A stretch of 11,816 nucleotides of DNA from Chloroflexota bacterium (GTDB taxonomy: Bacteria; Chloroflexota; Dormibacteria; CF-121). The notes beneath the pieces are model-generated. The model was given only the letters and a program-made list of their open reading frames with translations, did not search any database and was not told the DNA's origin. This document shows positions 1-6,715 of the stretch, piece after piece; position 1 is the stretch's first letter, and each line of letters begins with the position of its first letter. Made by a program: the position numbers and the translations under genes. The stretch spans positions 1 through 11,816 of the forward strand of contig VBIS01000009.1 of assembly GCA_005880605.1 (NCBI GenBank), read 5' to 3'.

Positions 1-2
1 AT

Positions 3-188
3 CGGCACGAGGTCGATGTCAGCGGTTGGGACGATTTCGAGCGGATCTACATGGGCGAGCACCGCTGGTGGACGGTCAGCGAGATCAAGGCGTCAGACGA
101 TGAATTCGCGCCGCGCCGGCTCGGCCATTTGCTTGCCGATCTCGTCAATGGTGACGTTCCGAGCGAACCGGTCGATACCGGCTTCTAG
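3..188 (+). CDS. NUDIX hydrolase, C-terminal part (5' end outside window)
   Basis: Open reading frame entering from the left edge and ending at TAG 186-188, giving 61 residues of a C-terminus. It reads MGEHRWWTVSEI, then ASDDEFAPRRL, then a final DTGF. The EHRWW(T/S)xxE, FAPRRL and terminal D-x-G-(V/F) pattern is what I know from the end of a common actinobacterial-type NUDIX hydrolase group, which cleaves nucleoside-diphosphate-linked substrates. The catalytic Nudix box would lie upstream of the window and cannot be checked, so substrate is unknown. The last 96 nt overlap the 3' end of the convergent radical SAM gene. Confidence 0.75.
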   Translation, partial: RHEVDVSGWDDFERIYMGEHRWWTVSEIKASDDEFAPRRLGHLLADLVNGDVPSEPVDTGF

Positions 189-1586
189 TGTGAGCCGCTG
201 AGGCCGGTGCGGCTCGGCCGGATGCCGGCCAAACCCTTCGAGAATGTGCTCGAGCAACGGCAAGGCGTGGAGGACGCGACCGGCGCGGATCGCGGCGTCC
301 CAAAACGGCTCGAACTTCTTCCAACCCGCCGAATAGGCCATGTGTCTGAGCCGATCCCTGGGCGCAGCCTTGGTGGCAGCACCCCGCCAGATCGAGCCCC
401 AGCGGTAGAACTCTCGATAGGCTCGCCAGTAGCCGCGTTCCAACTCAGCCGGCTGCAACAGCGCCGGGCGAAAGACGACGTGGCGCGTGTCGTACAGATC
501 CCAGTCGCGATGAAGCACGCGCCCTTCCGACTCCATCCGTCCATAGAGCGCGGTGTCAGGATAGGGCGTCAGGATGTGATAGGTCGCGGTCTCGATGCCG
601 TTCAAGATGGCCCATTCGACGGTGCGATCGAACACATCGGGCCCGTCGTGGTCCATCCCGAACACGAAGCTGCCGTTGACCATCACACCGAGGTCGTGCA
701 GCCGCCGAATCGCCGCGTCATAGTTACGACCGACGTTCTGGTATTTGCGCTGATCCGTGAGGTTGGCCGCATTTACAGTCTCGAAGCCGACGAACAGACT
801 GCGCAGTCCGGCAGCCACGGCTTTCTCCAGCAGCCGAGGTTGTTCCAGCACCGCCTTGACCGTGCCGGCAGCCTGCCACAGCCGCCCCATGCCGCGCATG
901 CCGTCGAAGAGCGCCTCGGCGAAGGGTGGACTGCCAAAGAGATGGTCATCGAGAAAGTACAGGTGGCGTCCCGGAAGACGTTCGATCTCGGCCAGCGCGT
1001 TCTCGACCGGCTGCACGTAGTACTGCTTCCCGCCCTTGAAAAAGGCCACCTTGTAGCAGAAGTCGCAGACGTGCGGACAGCCGCGCGAGACGACGATCGA
1101 GTTGGGAACGAGGTACTTATGCCGCTTGATCAGATCGCGGCGGATTGGCGGCACACCGAGCAAGGTCCGTTGTTGCGACGCGTAGCGTGACGCGGGCCGA
1201 CCGGCCCGCAGGTCGGCGAGGAATTGCGGCCAGGTGTCCTCTCCCGGTCCGAGGAAGATCGTGTCCGCGTGCACCTTCGCTTCCTCCGGCAGGGAGGTGA
1301 CGTGAAGACCGCCGAGCACCACGCGGACACCTCGTGCGCGATATTGGTCAGCGATCTCGTAGGCGCGACGGGCGGACGTGATGTACACCTGGATCACGAC
1401 GAGGTCCGGCTCGTCGTCGAGCGGGACCTTCTCGACATGCTCGTCCCAGATCGAAACGTCATCGTCGATCGCCAGGTAGCTGGCGAGCGTCGCGAGCCCG
1501 AGCGGGGGAAAGAGCGAGTACTTGATCGGCCGGAAGAATGGGCTCGTCGCCTCGGTGAGCGCCGGGAGGATCATCTTGACGCGCAC
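93..1586 (-). CDS. B12-binding-type radical SAM protein
   Basis: 497 aa. The GTG start at 1586 is preceded by GGAGGG about 9 nt upstream; an internal ATG four codons in (1574) is the alternative. The N-terminal ~130 residues look like a cobalamin-binding Rossmann domain (PPLGLATLASYL at about 28-38, VVLGGLHVTSLPEE at 89-102, FLGPGEDTWP at 111-120). The radical SAM cluster motif is SRGCPHVCDFCY, with Cys170, Cys174 and Cys177 in CxxxCxxC spacing. Conserved core segments follow (YFLDDHLFG, LFVGFETVN, GSFVFGMDHD, YHILTPYPDTALY), then an Arg/Trp-rich C-terminal region resembling DUF4070. Such enzymes reductively cleave SAM and often methylate or rearrange unactivated carbons; the substrate here cannot be told. 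No DxHxxG base-off cobalamin motif is seen at the usual place. It lies 77 nt downstream of the MFS gene on the same strand and may be the last gene of that operon. Confidence 0.9.
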   Translation of the reverse strand: MRVKMILPALTEATSPFFRPIKYSLFPPLGLATLASYLAIDDDVSIWDEHVEKVPLDDEPDLVVIQVYITSARRAYEIADQYRARGVRVVLGGLHVTSLPEEAKVHADTIFLGPGEDTWPQFLADLRAGRPASRYASQQRTLLGVPPIRRDLIKRHKYLVPNSIVVSRGCPHVCDFCYKVAFFKGGKQYYVQPVENALAEIERLPGRHLYFLDDHLFGSPPFAEALFDGMRGMGRLWQAAGTVKAVLEQPRLLEKAVAAGLRSLFVGFETVNAANLTDQRKYQNVGRNYDAAIRRLHDLGVMVNGSFVFGMDHDGPDVFDRTVEWAILNGIETATYHILTPYPDTALYGRMESEGRVLHRDWDLYDTRHVVFRPALLQPAELERGYWRAYREFYRWGSIWRGAATKAAPRDRLRHMAYSAGWKKFEPFWDAAIRAGRVLHALPLLEHILEGFGRHPAEPHRPQRLTLEAGIDRFARNVTIDEIGKQMAEPARREFIV

Positions 1587-1624
1587 GTCAATCGCCCTCC
1601 AGATTCCGCACCTGGATGCAACGG

Positions 1625-1640
1625 CCGGCGCAGCCGCCGG
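1625..1640 (-). repeat. GC-rich hairpin between MFS and radical SAM genes
   Basis: On the minus strand CCGGCG-GCTG-CGCCGG forms a perfect 6-bp stem with a 4-nt loop, 24 nt after the stop of the MFS gene and before the radical SAM ribosome binding site. No U-run follows, so it is not a convincing intrinsic terminator. It could tune expression of the downstream gene or be chance in GC-rich DNA. Confidence 0.3.
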
Positions 1641-1663
1641 TTACGCGCCCGAGGAGGTCCGGC

Positions 1664-3313
1664 TTAGGCGGCGACCACGGGCGCGTCTTCCTCGTCGGCC
1701 GGCTGGCGCGCGCGCAGCGGCACGTCCTTGAGGAAGACCGACGCAATCAGCGCGATCACCAACACCGCGGCACCGTAGAGGAAGATTTCATGCAAAGTCG
1801 CGGCAAGAGCGGCGCGGACCGCATGAAGCACCTGGTCGAAAATCGCGCCACCCTGCGCTCCAAGCGCACCCACCGCCCTGGATCGGCTCGCCGCGATCTG
1901 CGCGGGATCGAACAGCGTCTGGGGGCTAGCCCCACCGCTGCCCACCAACTGCGTGGCTTGCGGCGGCAGGTGGAGGTTGGCCACCTGCTGGCTGATGTGG
2001 ACCGGGAGACGCTGGCTGAGGACCGAGCCGAGCACGGCCGTGCCGATCGTCCCGCCGATCTGCCGCCAGAATTGGACCTGGCTTGAGGCGACGCCCAGGA
2101 AGCTACGGGGGAGCGCGCTCTGGACAGCAGTCAGGTAGAGCGGGAAGGTCGAGCCGAGGCCGGCGCCCACGATCACGATGTCGCGCACCACTTCGAGGCG
2201 CGACGTGGTGACGGTGACCTGCGAGAGCAGCCACATGCCGACCAACATGACGGCGATGCCAGCCGTCCCCAGGAACCGGTACAACCGAACGCGCACCATG
2301 ACCTGGCCGACCAGCGTGCTGGCGACGATCAGGCCCAGCATCATCGGGGTCAGCAACTGACCGGAGTTGGTCGCTGTCACACCGAGGACACCCTGGTAGA
2401 TCAGCGGAACGAAGACGATCGTTCCGAACATGCCGAACCCGGAGAGAAAACCCACGATCATCGACACGCTGAAAGTGGAGTTCTTGAAGAGGTCGAAGGG
2501 CACAATCGGATGATCCGTGCGGATCTCGAGGACGAAGAAGATGCCCAGGATGATGGCCGCGATTGCTAGGAGACCCAGCACCTCAGGGGATGTCCAGCCG
2601 TGATCGCGCGTGATCGAGAGGGCAACCATCAGGGGCACCAGGCCCGCGACCAAGGCGGCTGCGCCCTTGAAGTCGATGTCGCGCAGCGACGCCGATGAGC
2701 GCACGAACGGCATCGTGGCGATCACGAGCAGGACCGCGATGATGCCCACCGGCAGGTTGACGTAGAAGACCCAGCGCCAGCCCAACGTGTCGGTGATGTA
2801 GCCGCCGGCGGTGGGACCGACGATGGATGACAGGCCGAAGACGGCGCCGAACAGGCCGGCGAGACGAGCACGCTGGGAGGGCGGAAACAGGTCGCCGATC
2901 ACAGCGAAGACGGTTGCGAACAGCATCCCGCCAAAGATGCCCTGGATGGTTCGGAAGACGACCAACTCGAGCATGCCGTGCGACTGGCCGCAGAGCGCTG
3001 ACGCGACGACGAACCCGATCATGCCGACGAGTAGGAATGGCTTACGACCGAAGAGATCGCCCAGCTTGCCCGCGATCGGCACCATGATCGTCGACGCGAC
3101 CAGATAGGCGGTAATGACCCAGGAGTAGTAACTGAGCCCGTTCAGCTCGGCCACGATCCGAGGCATGGCGGTCCCGACAATGGTCTGGTCGAGCGCGGCC
3201 AGCAGAAGCGCGAGCATGGTCCCCGCGACGACTCCGATCGTTTGCCAGCGGGGCAACCCCTCGGTGAGATGACCGGTGGCGTCGGTGGACGGTGGCTGCG
3301 GTTCGTTTGTCAT
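1664..3313 (-). CDS. DHA2-family MFS drug efflux transporter (14 TM, EmrB/QacA type)
   Basis: 549 aa from ATG at 3313. This start is preferred over an upstream in-frame one because AGAGGAG sits just upstream and the ATG overlaps the MarR stop as ATGA, implying translational coupling. About 20 cytoplasmic residues precede TM1, which carries Asp42 in LDQTIVGTAMP. Motif A is GKLGDLFGRK (82-91), and GPTAGG with WRWVFYVNLPVG marks motif C and the TM5-6 region. There are about 14 hydrophobic segments and a polar loop near the C-terminus (roughly LPPQATQLVG to the last TM), as in proton-driven EmrB/QacA pumps of the inner membrane. Pairing with MarR suggests a substrate-inducible export pump for a lipophilic or aromatic compound; the actual drug cannot be read from sequence. 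Confidence 0.93.
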   Translation of the reverse strand: MTNEPQPPSTDATGHLTEGLPRWQTIGVVAGTMLALLLAALDQTIVGTAMPRIVAELNGLSYYSWVITAYLVASTIMVPIAGKLGDLFGRKPFLLVGMIGFVVASALCGQSHGMLELVVFRTIQGIFGGMLFATVFAVIGDLFPPSQRARLAGLFGAVFGLSSIVGPTAGGYITDTLGWRWVFYVNLPVGIIAVLLVIATMPFVRSSASLRDIDFKGAAALVAGLVPLMVALSITRDHGWTSPEVLGLLAIAAIILGIFFVLEIRTDHPIVPFDLFKNSTFSVSMIVGFLSGFGMFGTIVFVPLIYQGVLGVTATNSGQLLTPMMLGLIVASTLVGQVMVRVRLYRFLGTAGIAVMLVGMWLLSQVTVTTSRLEVVRDIVIVGAGLGSTFPLYLTAVQSALPRSFLGVASSQVQFWRQIGGTIGTAVLGSVLSQRLPVHISQQVANLHLPPQATQLVGSGGASPQTLFDPAQIAASRSRAVGALGAQGGAIFDQVLHAVRAALAATLHEIFLYGAAVLVIALIASVFLKDVPLRARQPADEEDAPVVAA

Positions 3314-3891
3314 GCGCTCCTCTCTGCGACCGCTGCACCGGTCATGTTTTCGATTAGCCGGAAACACGCGTGACGGAGCTGTTCGAGCTCGTCGATGGAG
3401 AGCCCGGCCGCGATCTTGAGCTGCCATTCCAAACCCTGGGCGCGCATACCATCGATGCGCTTGCCCCCCGCCACCGTCAATCGTGCGTAGGTCAAGCGGC
3501 GGTCTGACGGATCGTCGATGCGCTCGACCAGGCCATCACGCTCGAGATGATCGATCAGCCCGGTGATATTTCGCGGGGTGACCTCGAGCACGTCGGCCAA
3601 CTCGCCCAGCGGAAGCCGGTGATCGGGCGCGGTCGCAAGCCGAAAGAGGACGTGGAGCCGGCCCTCGCTCAAACCGTGCTTCTCGGCCCAGCGATCCATC
3701 AGCTGGCGGGTCAACCGAGCGGTGATCCGCATCGCCGTCATCGCCTCAACCGTGCGCACCTCGCGTTCGGAAAGGGGCCGGCGTGCTGAGCGGATGGACT
3801 GACGGAGGCGGCTATCGTACAGGCGCCCGGCTCGATCGGTGGCCAGGGTGCCGTTGAAGTGACACTCGCCCTTGACCTCAGAGAACTGCAT
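3310..3891 (-). CDS. MarR-family transcriptional regulator
   Basis: 193 aa from ATG 3891. An upstream in-frame TTG (3933) is rejected because it lies inside the -35 box of the promoter. The winged helix-turn-helix spans about residues 95-140: LGELADVLEVTPRNITGLI, then HLERDGLVER, with the wing DDPSDRRLTYARLT carrying the conserved D-x-R-R. Flanking helices 40-80 and 145-185 would form the dimerisation region. An N-terminal extension of about 40 residues is longer than usual for MarR proteins; no better internal start with a ribosome site is visible. The stop overlaps the efflux pump start by 4 nt (ATGA). MarR proteins usually repress their own operon and release DNA when a small ligand binds; the palindrome over the promoter fits that. 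Confidence 0.92.
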   Translation of the reverse strand: MQFSEVKGECHFNGTLATDRAGRLYDSRLRQSIRSARRPLSEREVRTVEAMTAMRITARLTRQLMDRWAEKHGLSEGRLHVLFRLATAPDHRLPLGELADVLEVTPRNITGLIDHLERDGLVERIDDPSDRRLTYARLTVAGGKRIDGMRAQGLEWQLKIAAGLSIDELEQLRHACFRLIENMTGAAVAERSA

Positions 3892-3909
3892 AGTGAAGTG
3901 CTTCACTAT
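3890..3909. promoter_or_regulatory. Probable MarR operator (20-bp palindrome)
   Basis: Two perfect 9-bp arms, ATAGTGAAG and CTTCACTAT, flank a central TG. Size and symmetry suit a MarR dimer. The palindrome covers the whole -10 element (3905-3910, except its last base) and ends on the first two bases of the marR ATG, so a bound dimer would block RNA polymerase and possibly ribosome loading. Autorepression is inference; the symmetry and position are seen directly. Confidence 0.8.
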
Positions 3910-3933
3910 CCACGATTTAATGGCGGTTGTCAA
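3905..3933 (-). promoter_or_regulatory. Sigma70-type promoter of marR-MFS operon
   Basis: Reading the minus strand, a perfect -35 TTGACA (3928-3933) is separated by exactly 17 bp from GATAGT (3905-3910; 4 of 6 matches to TATAAT). Transcription would start about 6-8 nt after the -10, leaving only some 6-8 nt before the marR ATG and no room for a Shine-Dalgarno sequence. The mRNA is therefore predicted leaderless or nearly so. Read on the plus strand, almost the same bases give TTGTCA (3927-3932), which could serve the divergent DUF4242-MFS operon, but I find no good matching -10 there (TACCAT at 3948 with a 15-bp spacer is weak). Confidence 0.7.
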
Positions 3934-3994
3934 ACGGCGATTCGCGCTACCATTGATTTACTGCTGACCGTTCGGCGAATCAGGAGGTGAGTTC

Positions 3995-4240
3995 ATGCCG
4001 ACATTCATGGACGTACACGACGGGATGCACGTCACGCTGCAGGAGCTAATGGGGGCACACAAGAAGGATCTCGAAGCCCAGAAAGGAACCGGGGTTGAGT
4101 ACGTGCGGTACTGGCTGGACTCCAAGGCCGGAAAGGTGTTCTGTCTCGCGAAAGGCCCGAACAAGGAGGCCGTCGCAGCCGTGCACATGAAGGCAGGTCA
4201 TCCCGCCACTGAGCTCTATGAGGTTAGTGAGGGCCAGTAG
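3995..4240 (+). CDS. DUF4242 (SCO4226-like) small protein
   Basis: 81 aa. ATG 3995 is preceded by a near-ideal ribosome site AGGAGGTGA (3982-3990). The sequence MPTFMDVHDGM, YVRYWLDSKAGKVFCLAKGP and EAVAAVHMKAGHPATELYEV matches the DUF4242 ferredoxin-like family, of which Streptomyces SCO4226 is described as a nickel-binding protein. Candidate metal ligands are the His and Cys residues at about H8, H12, C46, H60 and H65. The role is unknown. It sits 34 nt ahead of the second efflux pump, so the two are probably one transcript, divergent from marR. Confidence 0.88.
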   Translation: MPTFMDVHDGMHVTLQELMGAHKKDLEAQKGTGVEYVRYWLDSKAGKVFCLAKGPNKEAVAAVHMKAGHPATELYEVSEGQ

Positions 4241-4274
4241 GGCCGCGCCGATGGGATCGGGAGGGAAGTAGGCG

Positions 4275-5903
4275 ATGGTCAGGCCCGTGCAAGCGAAGAA
4301 CGAATGGCTCGTCCTGGTGTTCCTGAGCCTGGGCTTTTTCATGATCCTGCTCGACACCACGATCGTGAACATCGCCATCCCAGCGATGATCTCGGGCCTC
4401 AATTCGTCGCTCGACCAGATCCTCTGGGTCATCAACGCCTACCTGCTGGCCTACGCTGTCTTGCTCATCACCGCAGGGCGGTTGGGGGACTTCTTCGGGC
4501 CTCGACGCCTCTTCGCCCTCGGGTTGGCGATCTTTACCGTGGCCTCCGCGCTCTGCGGCCTCGCCCAGGACGGGAACCAATTGATCGCTGCCCGCATTCT
4601 CCAGGGCGTGGGCGGCGCGATTCTTACGCCGCAAACGCTCAGCATCATCACCGTCATCTTTCCGCCCGAGCGCCGGGGCGCCGCCTTCGGCGTCTGGGGT
4701 GCGGTCGCCGGTGTGGCGACCGTCACGGGGCCAACGCTCGGCGGCTTCCTCGTGACCTACATCAACTGGCGCTGGATCTTCTTCGTCAACGTTCCGGTCG
4801 GGCTGATCGCGCTCGCGGGTGCGCTTCTCGTTGTGCCCGACCTCCGTCCGGGGCGACGACACCGACTCGACATTGTCGGCGTCCTGCTGGCCAGCGCCAG
4901 CCTATTCGGCATCATCTTCGGGTTGGTCGAAGGTGAGCGCTTCAACTGGGGCACGATCTGGGGACCGATCACGATTCCTGAAATCATCGCCGCCGGCGTC
5001 GTGCTATTCGCGGTATTTGTCGTCTTCGAAAGATTCCAGGCGGAGCCCTTGATGCCACTCTCACTCTTCAGCAATCGGAACTTCAGCATCTCGATCTGGG
5101 TCAGCTCAGCCGTGGCCTTTGGCATGCTCGGGTTCTTCATCCCGGTAACGATCTTCTTTCAATCGGTCCTGGGATTCTCCGCGCTGAAGGCGGGGCTCAC
5201 CTTCTTGCCGATGTCACTGGTCTCGATGGTCGTCGCTCCCATCGCCGGCCGGATGTCCGATCGGTTTGGCGGGAAGTACATCCTCGTTGCCGGGCTAACA
5301 TTCTTTGCCGCCGGGATGGGGCTGGTGGTGCTGGTGATTTCGCTCAACGCGACCCAGGCAACCTTCTGGGGACCGGCGGCGCTCGCCGGGCTGGGGCTTG
5401 GCATGACCTTCGCGCCCCTGACCACGGTTGCCATGCGCAACGTCAGGCCACACATGGCCGGGGCGGCATCGGGCGTGCTGAATACCGTTCGGCAGGTGGG
5501 GGGCGCGATCGGAAGCGCCGTGATCGGCGCGGTCTTGCAAAACCGGCTCGCCACTCAGTTGCACGAGCAGGCGGTCGCGTATTCGAGCCAGGTGCCGGCC
5601 GCCTTTCGCAGCACCTTCGTGAGCGGCTTCTCCAACGCTGCGTCCGGCGGCTTCAAGGTGGGGGTCGGCCAGACGGGCGCCCAGCTACCCGTCGGCGTCC
5701 CGCCGGCGCTGGCGCCCACGCTGCAGCGCCTGTTTCACGATGTCTTCGCCAACGCCTACGTCAACGCCGTCAAGCCGACGCTGGCGGTGTCCATCGCCGT
5801 GCTGGCCGTCGGCGCGCTGAGCTGCCTCCTCATCGAACGACGTGCGAAGGCGACGGCCCGCGCGGACGCAGCAGAGGCCGGACCCCGGGCGGCCGCGAGC
5901 TGA
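4275..5903 (+). CDS. DHA2-family MFS drug efflux transporter (14 TM, EmrB/QacA type)
   Basis: 542 aa from ATG 4275 with GGGAGGG about 9 nt upstream. TM1 carries Asp27 in LLDTTIVNIAIP, motif A is GRLGDFFGPRR (68-78), and motif C GPTLGG is at 152-157, followed by NWRWIFFVNVPVG (164-176). The second half has MSDRFGGKYILVAG, a motif-A-like loop, and NTVRQVGGAIGSAV. A long polar loop of roughly 70 residues (SSQVPAAFRSTF to VNAVKPTLAV) precedes the last TM, as in EmrB-type proteins. It is homologous to, but clearly diverged from, the pump at 1664-3313, so not a recent duplicate. Likely an inner-membrane proton/drug antiporter; substrate unknown. Its stop is 12 bp from the stop of the next, convergent gene. 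Confidence 0.93.
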   Translation: MVRPVQAKNEWLVLVFLSLGFFMILLDTTIVNIAIPAMISGLNSSLDQILWVINAYLLAYAVLLITAGRLGDFFGPRRLFALGLAIFTVASALCGLAQDGNQLIAARILQGVGGAILTPQTLSIITVIFPPERRGAAFGVWGAVAGVATVTGPTLGGFLVTYINWRWIFFVNVPVGLIALAGALLVVPDLRPGRRHRLDIVGVLLASASLFGIIFGLVEGERFNWGTIWGPITIPEIIAAGVVLFAVFVVFERFQAEPLMPLSLFSNRNFSISIWVSSAVAFGMLGFFIPVTIFFQSVLGFSALKAGLTFLPMSLVSMVVAPIAGRMSDRFGGKYILVAGLTFFAAGMGLVVLVISLNATQATFWGPAALAGLGLGMTFAPLTTVAMRNVRPHMAGAASGVLNTVRQVGGAIGSAVIGAVLQNRLATQLHEQAVAYSSQVPAAFRSTFVSGFSNAASGGFKVGVGQTGAQLPVGVPPALAPTLQRLFHDVFANAYVNAVKPTLAVSIAVLAVGALSCLLIERRAKATARADAAEAGPRAAAS

Positions 5904-5915
5904 GCGGCTGAGTAT

Positions 5916-6512
5916 CTAGCCCCCGAACGCTTTCCCGATTCGGCGAGCCATGCGACGCCAGGACAGCGCGTCCTTGACTCGGTCAAACCCCCGCCGGGAC
6001 GGAGGCCCGGGTTCGGGCTTGTAGCTGGAACCGAACTCGCTTGCATAGGCGACCAGATCACGGAGCTCGAGCAGCGGGATCGCGTACTCCCTCGTGACCT
6101 CCGCCAGCAAGGCGGCCGTCCGAAGCTGCACCCCGGGGCTTTCGGGACGGCAGAGCGCGAGGGGCCGCGCGTGCTGGGCCCGCATGCCTTCGGGGTGGAT
6201 CACGATTCGGCCCCAGCAGAGCACCGCTCCGCCGAACATGTACGGCTCTTCGCGCAACGCCCGGGTCATCGGCATGATGTCGTGATAGGCGTAGATCCCG
6301 CAGCTGCAGCTCGGCTCGGGCGAGACGCCCCGTTCATCATGCCGATGCAGGCCGGCCCGAGCCAGACGGAGGCCGGGACGGGTCTGGCATTCGGCTTCGA
6401 GCGTCTCGAGTGGCGGCCACAAGGTCTCGGCCACGGGCGACTGAAGCCGACCGCGCGTCCAGGCGTCATCGGGATCGACCCGCCAGAAGCGGTACCCGAC
6501 CGCGAGGTTCAC
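5916..6512 (-). CDS. Conserved protein of unknown function (GYRFWR / CxCGIYA motifs)
   Basis: 198 aa from GTG 6512. It opens with NLAVGYRFWRV, has a central PSCSCGIYAYHD (Cys-x-Cys-Gly) and continues with GAVLCWGRIVIHPEGMRAQHARPLAL. I recognise this as a widespread actinobacterial-type hypothetical family with the pattern GYRxW...CxCGxYA...WGRVxxHxxGxRAExA, for which I know no established function. No signal peptide or TM is evident; the C-terminus is basic. The GTG start overlaps the stop of the 43-aa ORF as GTGA, supporting this start by translational coupling. The Cys pair could bind metal or be redox-active; that is speculation. Confidence 0.75.
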   Translation of the reverse strand: MNLAVGYRFWRVDPDDAWTRGRLQSPVAETLWPPLETLEAECQTRPGLRLARAGLHRHDERGVSPEPSCSCGIYAYHDIMPMTRALREEPYMFGGAVLCWGRIVIHPEGMRAQHARPLALCRPESPGVQLRTAALLAEVTREYAIPLLELRDLVAYASEFGSSYKPEPGPPSRRGFDRVKDALSWRRMARRIGKAFGG

Positions 6513-6640
6513 GCCGGCGTGGTGACCGGGGCCTCTTCCTCTCTCTCGGTGCGCTGCGGTTCGCGCTCGGGCGCGAGCAGCGGCTCCGAAGCCGGCTCCG
6601 GTATTTCGATGACCCTGACAGGCTTGCTCGTGAATCCCAT
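6509..6640 (-). CDS. Small Pro/Glu-rich protein (43 aa), coupled to the downstream gene
   Basis: ATG 6640 opens a 43-codon frame ending at TGA 6509-6511. A GAGGG ribosome site lies 7 nt upstream. The product begins MGFTSKPVRVIEIPEPASEP and ends in an acidic stretch REEEAPVTTPA; it is probably disordered and shows no known domain. The TGA overlaps the GTG of the next gene by 4 nt, which is typical of real coupled pairs. It is too short for usual length cutoffs. Function unknown; it may be a partner or translational lead-in for the 198-aa protein. Confidence 0.6.
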   Translation of the reverse strand: MGFTSKPVRVIEIPEPASEPLLAPEREPQRTEREEEAPVTTPA

Positions 6641-6661
6641 GACCCAGCCCTCATTTTCACA

Positions 6662-6685
6662 CTAGCAAAGGTGGGGCTTCGCTAG
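6662..6685. repeat. Inverted repeat / hairpin between telA and the small ORF
   Basis: CTAGCGAAG and CTTTGCTAG (minus-strand reading) form a 9-bp stem with one G-U pair around a CCCCAC loop. It lies 31 nt after the TelA stop and 22 nt before the ATG of the 43-aa ORF. No U-run follows on either strand, so it is not a standard terminator; it could be a processing or attenuation hairpin, or an operator. Confidence 0.45.
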
Positions 6686-6715
6686 AGGCGGACGAATCAA
6701 ATCTAGATCAAATCG

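Noticed and set aside
207..1190. 327-aa plus-strand open frame opposite the radical SAM gene
   Set aside because: Antisense shadow; the minus strand has the CxxxCxxC motif and family-wide similarity.
1425..1445. D-E-H in the radical SAM protein as a DxHxxG cobalamin base-off motif
   Set aside because: The position follows the second strand rather than the expected loop, and the closing Gly is absent.
3314..3427. Upstream extension of the first MFS protein
   Set aside because: The extra residues are Arg-rich shadow sequence inside marR; ATG 3313 has a good ribosome site and an ATGA overlap.
3892..3933. Longer MarR starting at TTG 3933
   Set aside because: The TTG is part of the TTGACA -35 box and would place the promoter and operator inside the coding region.
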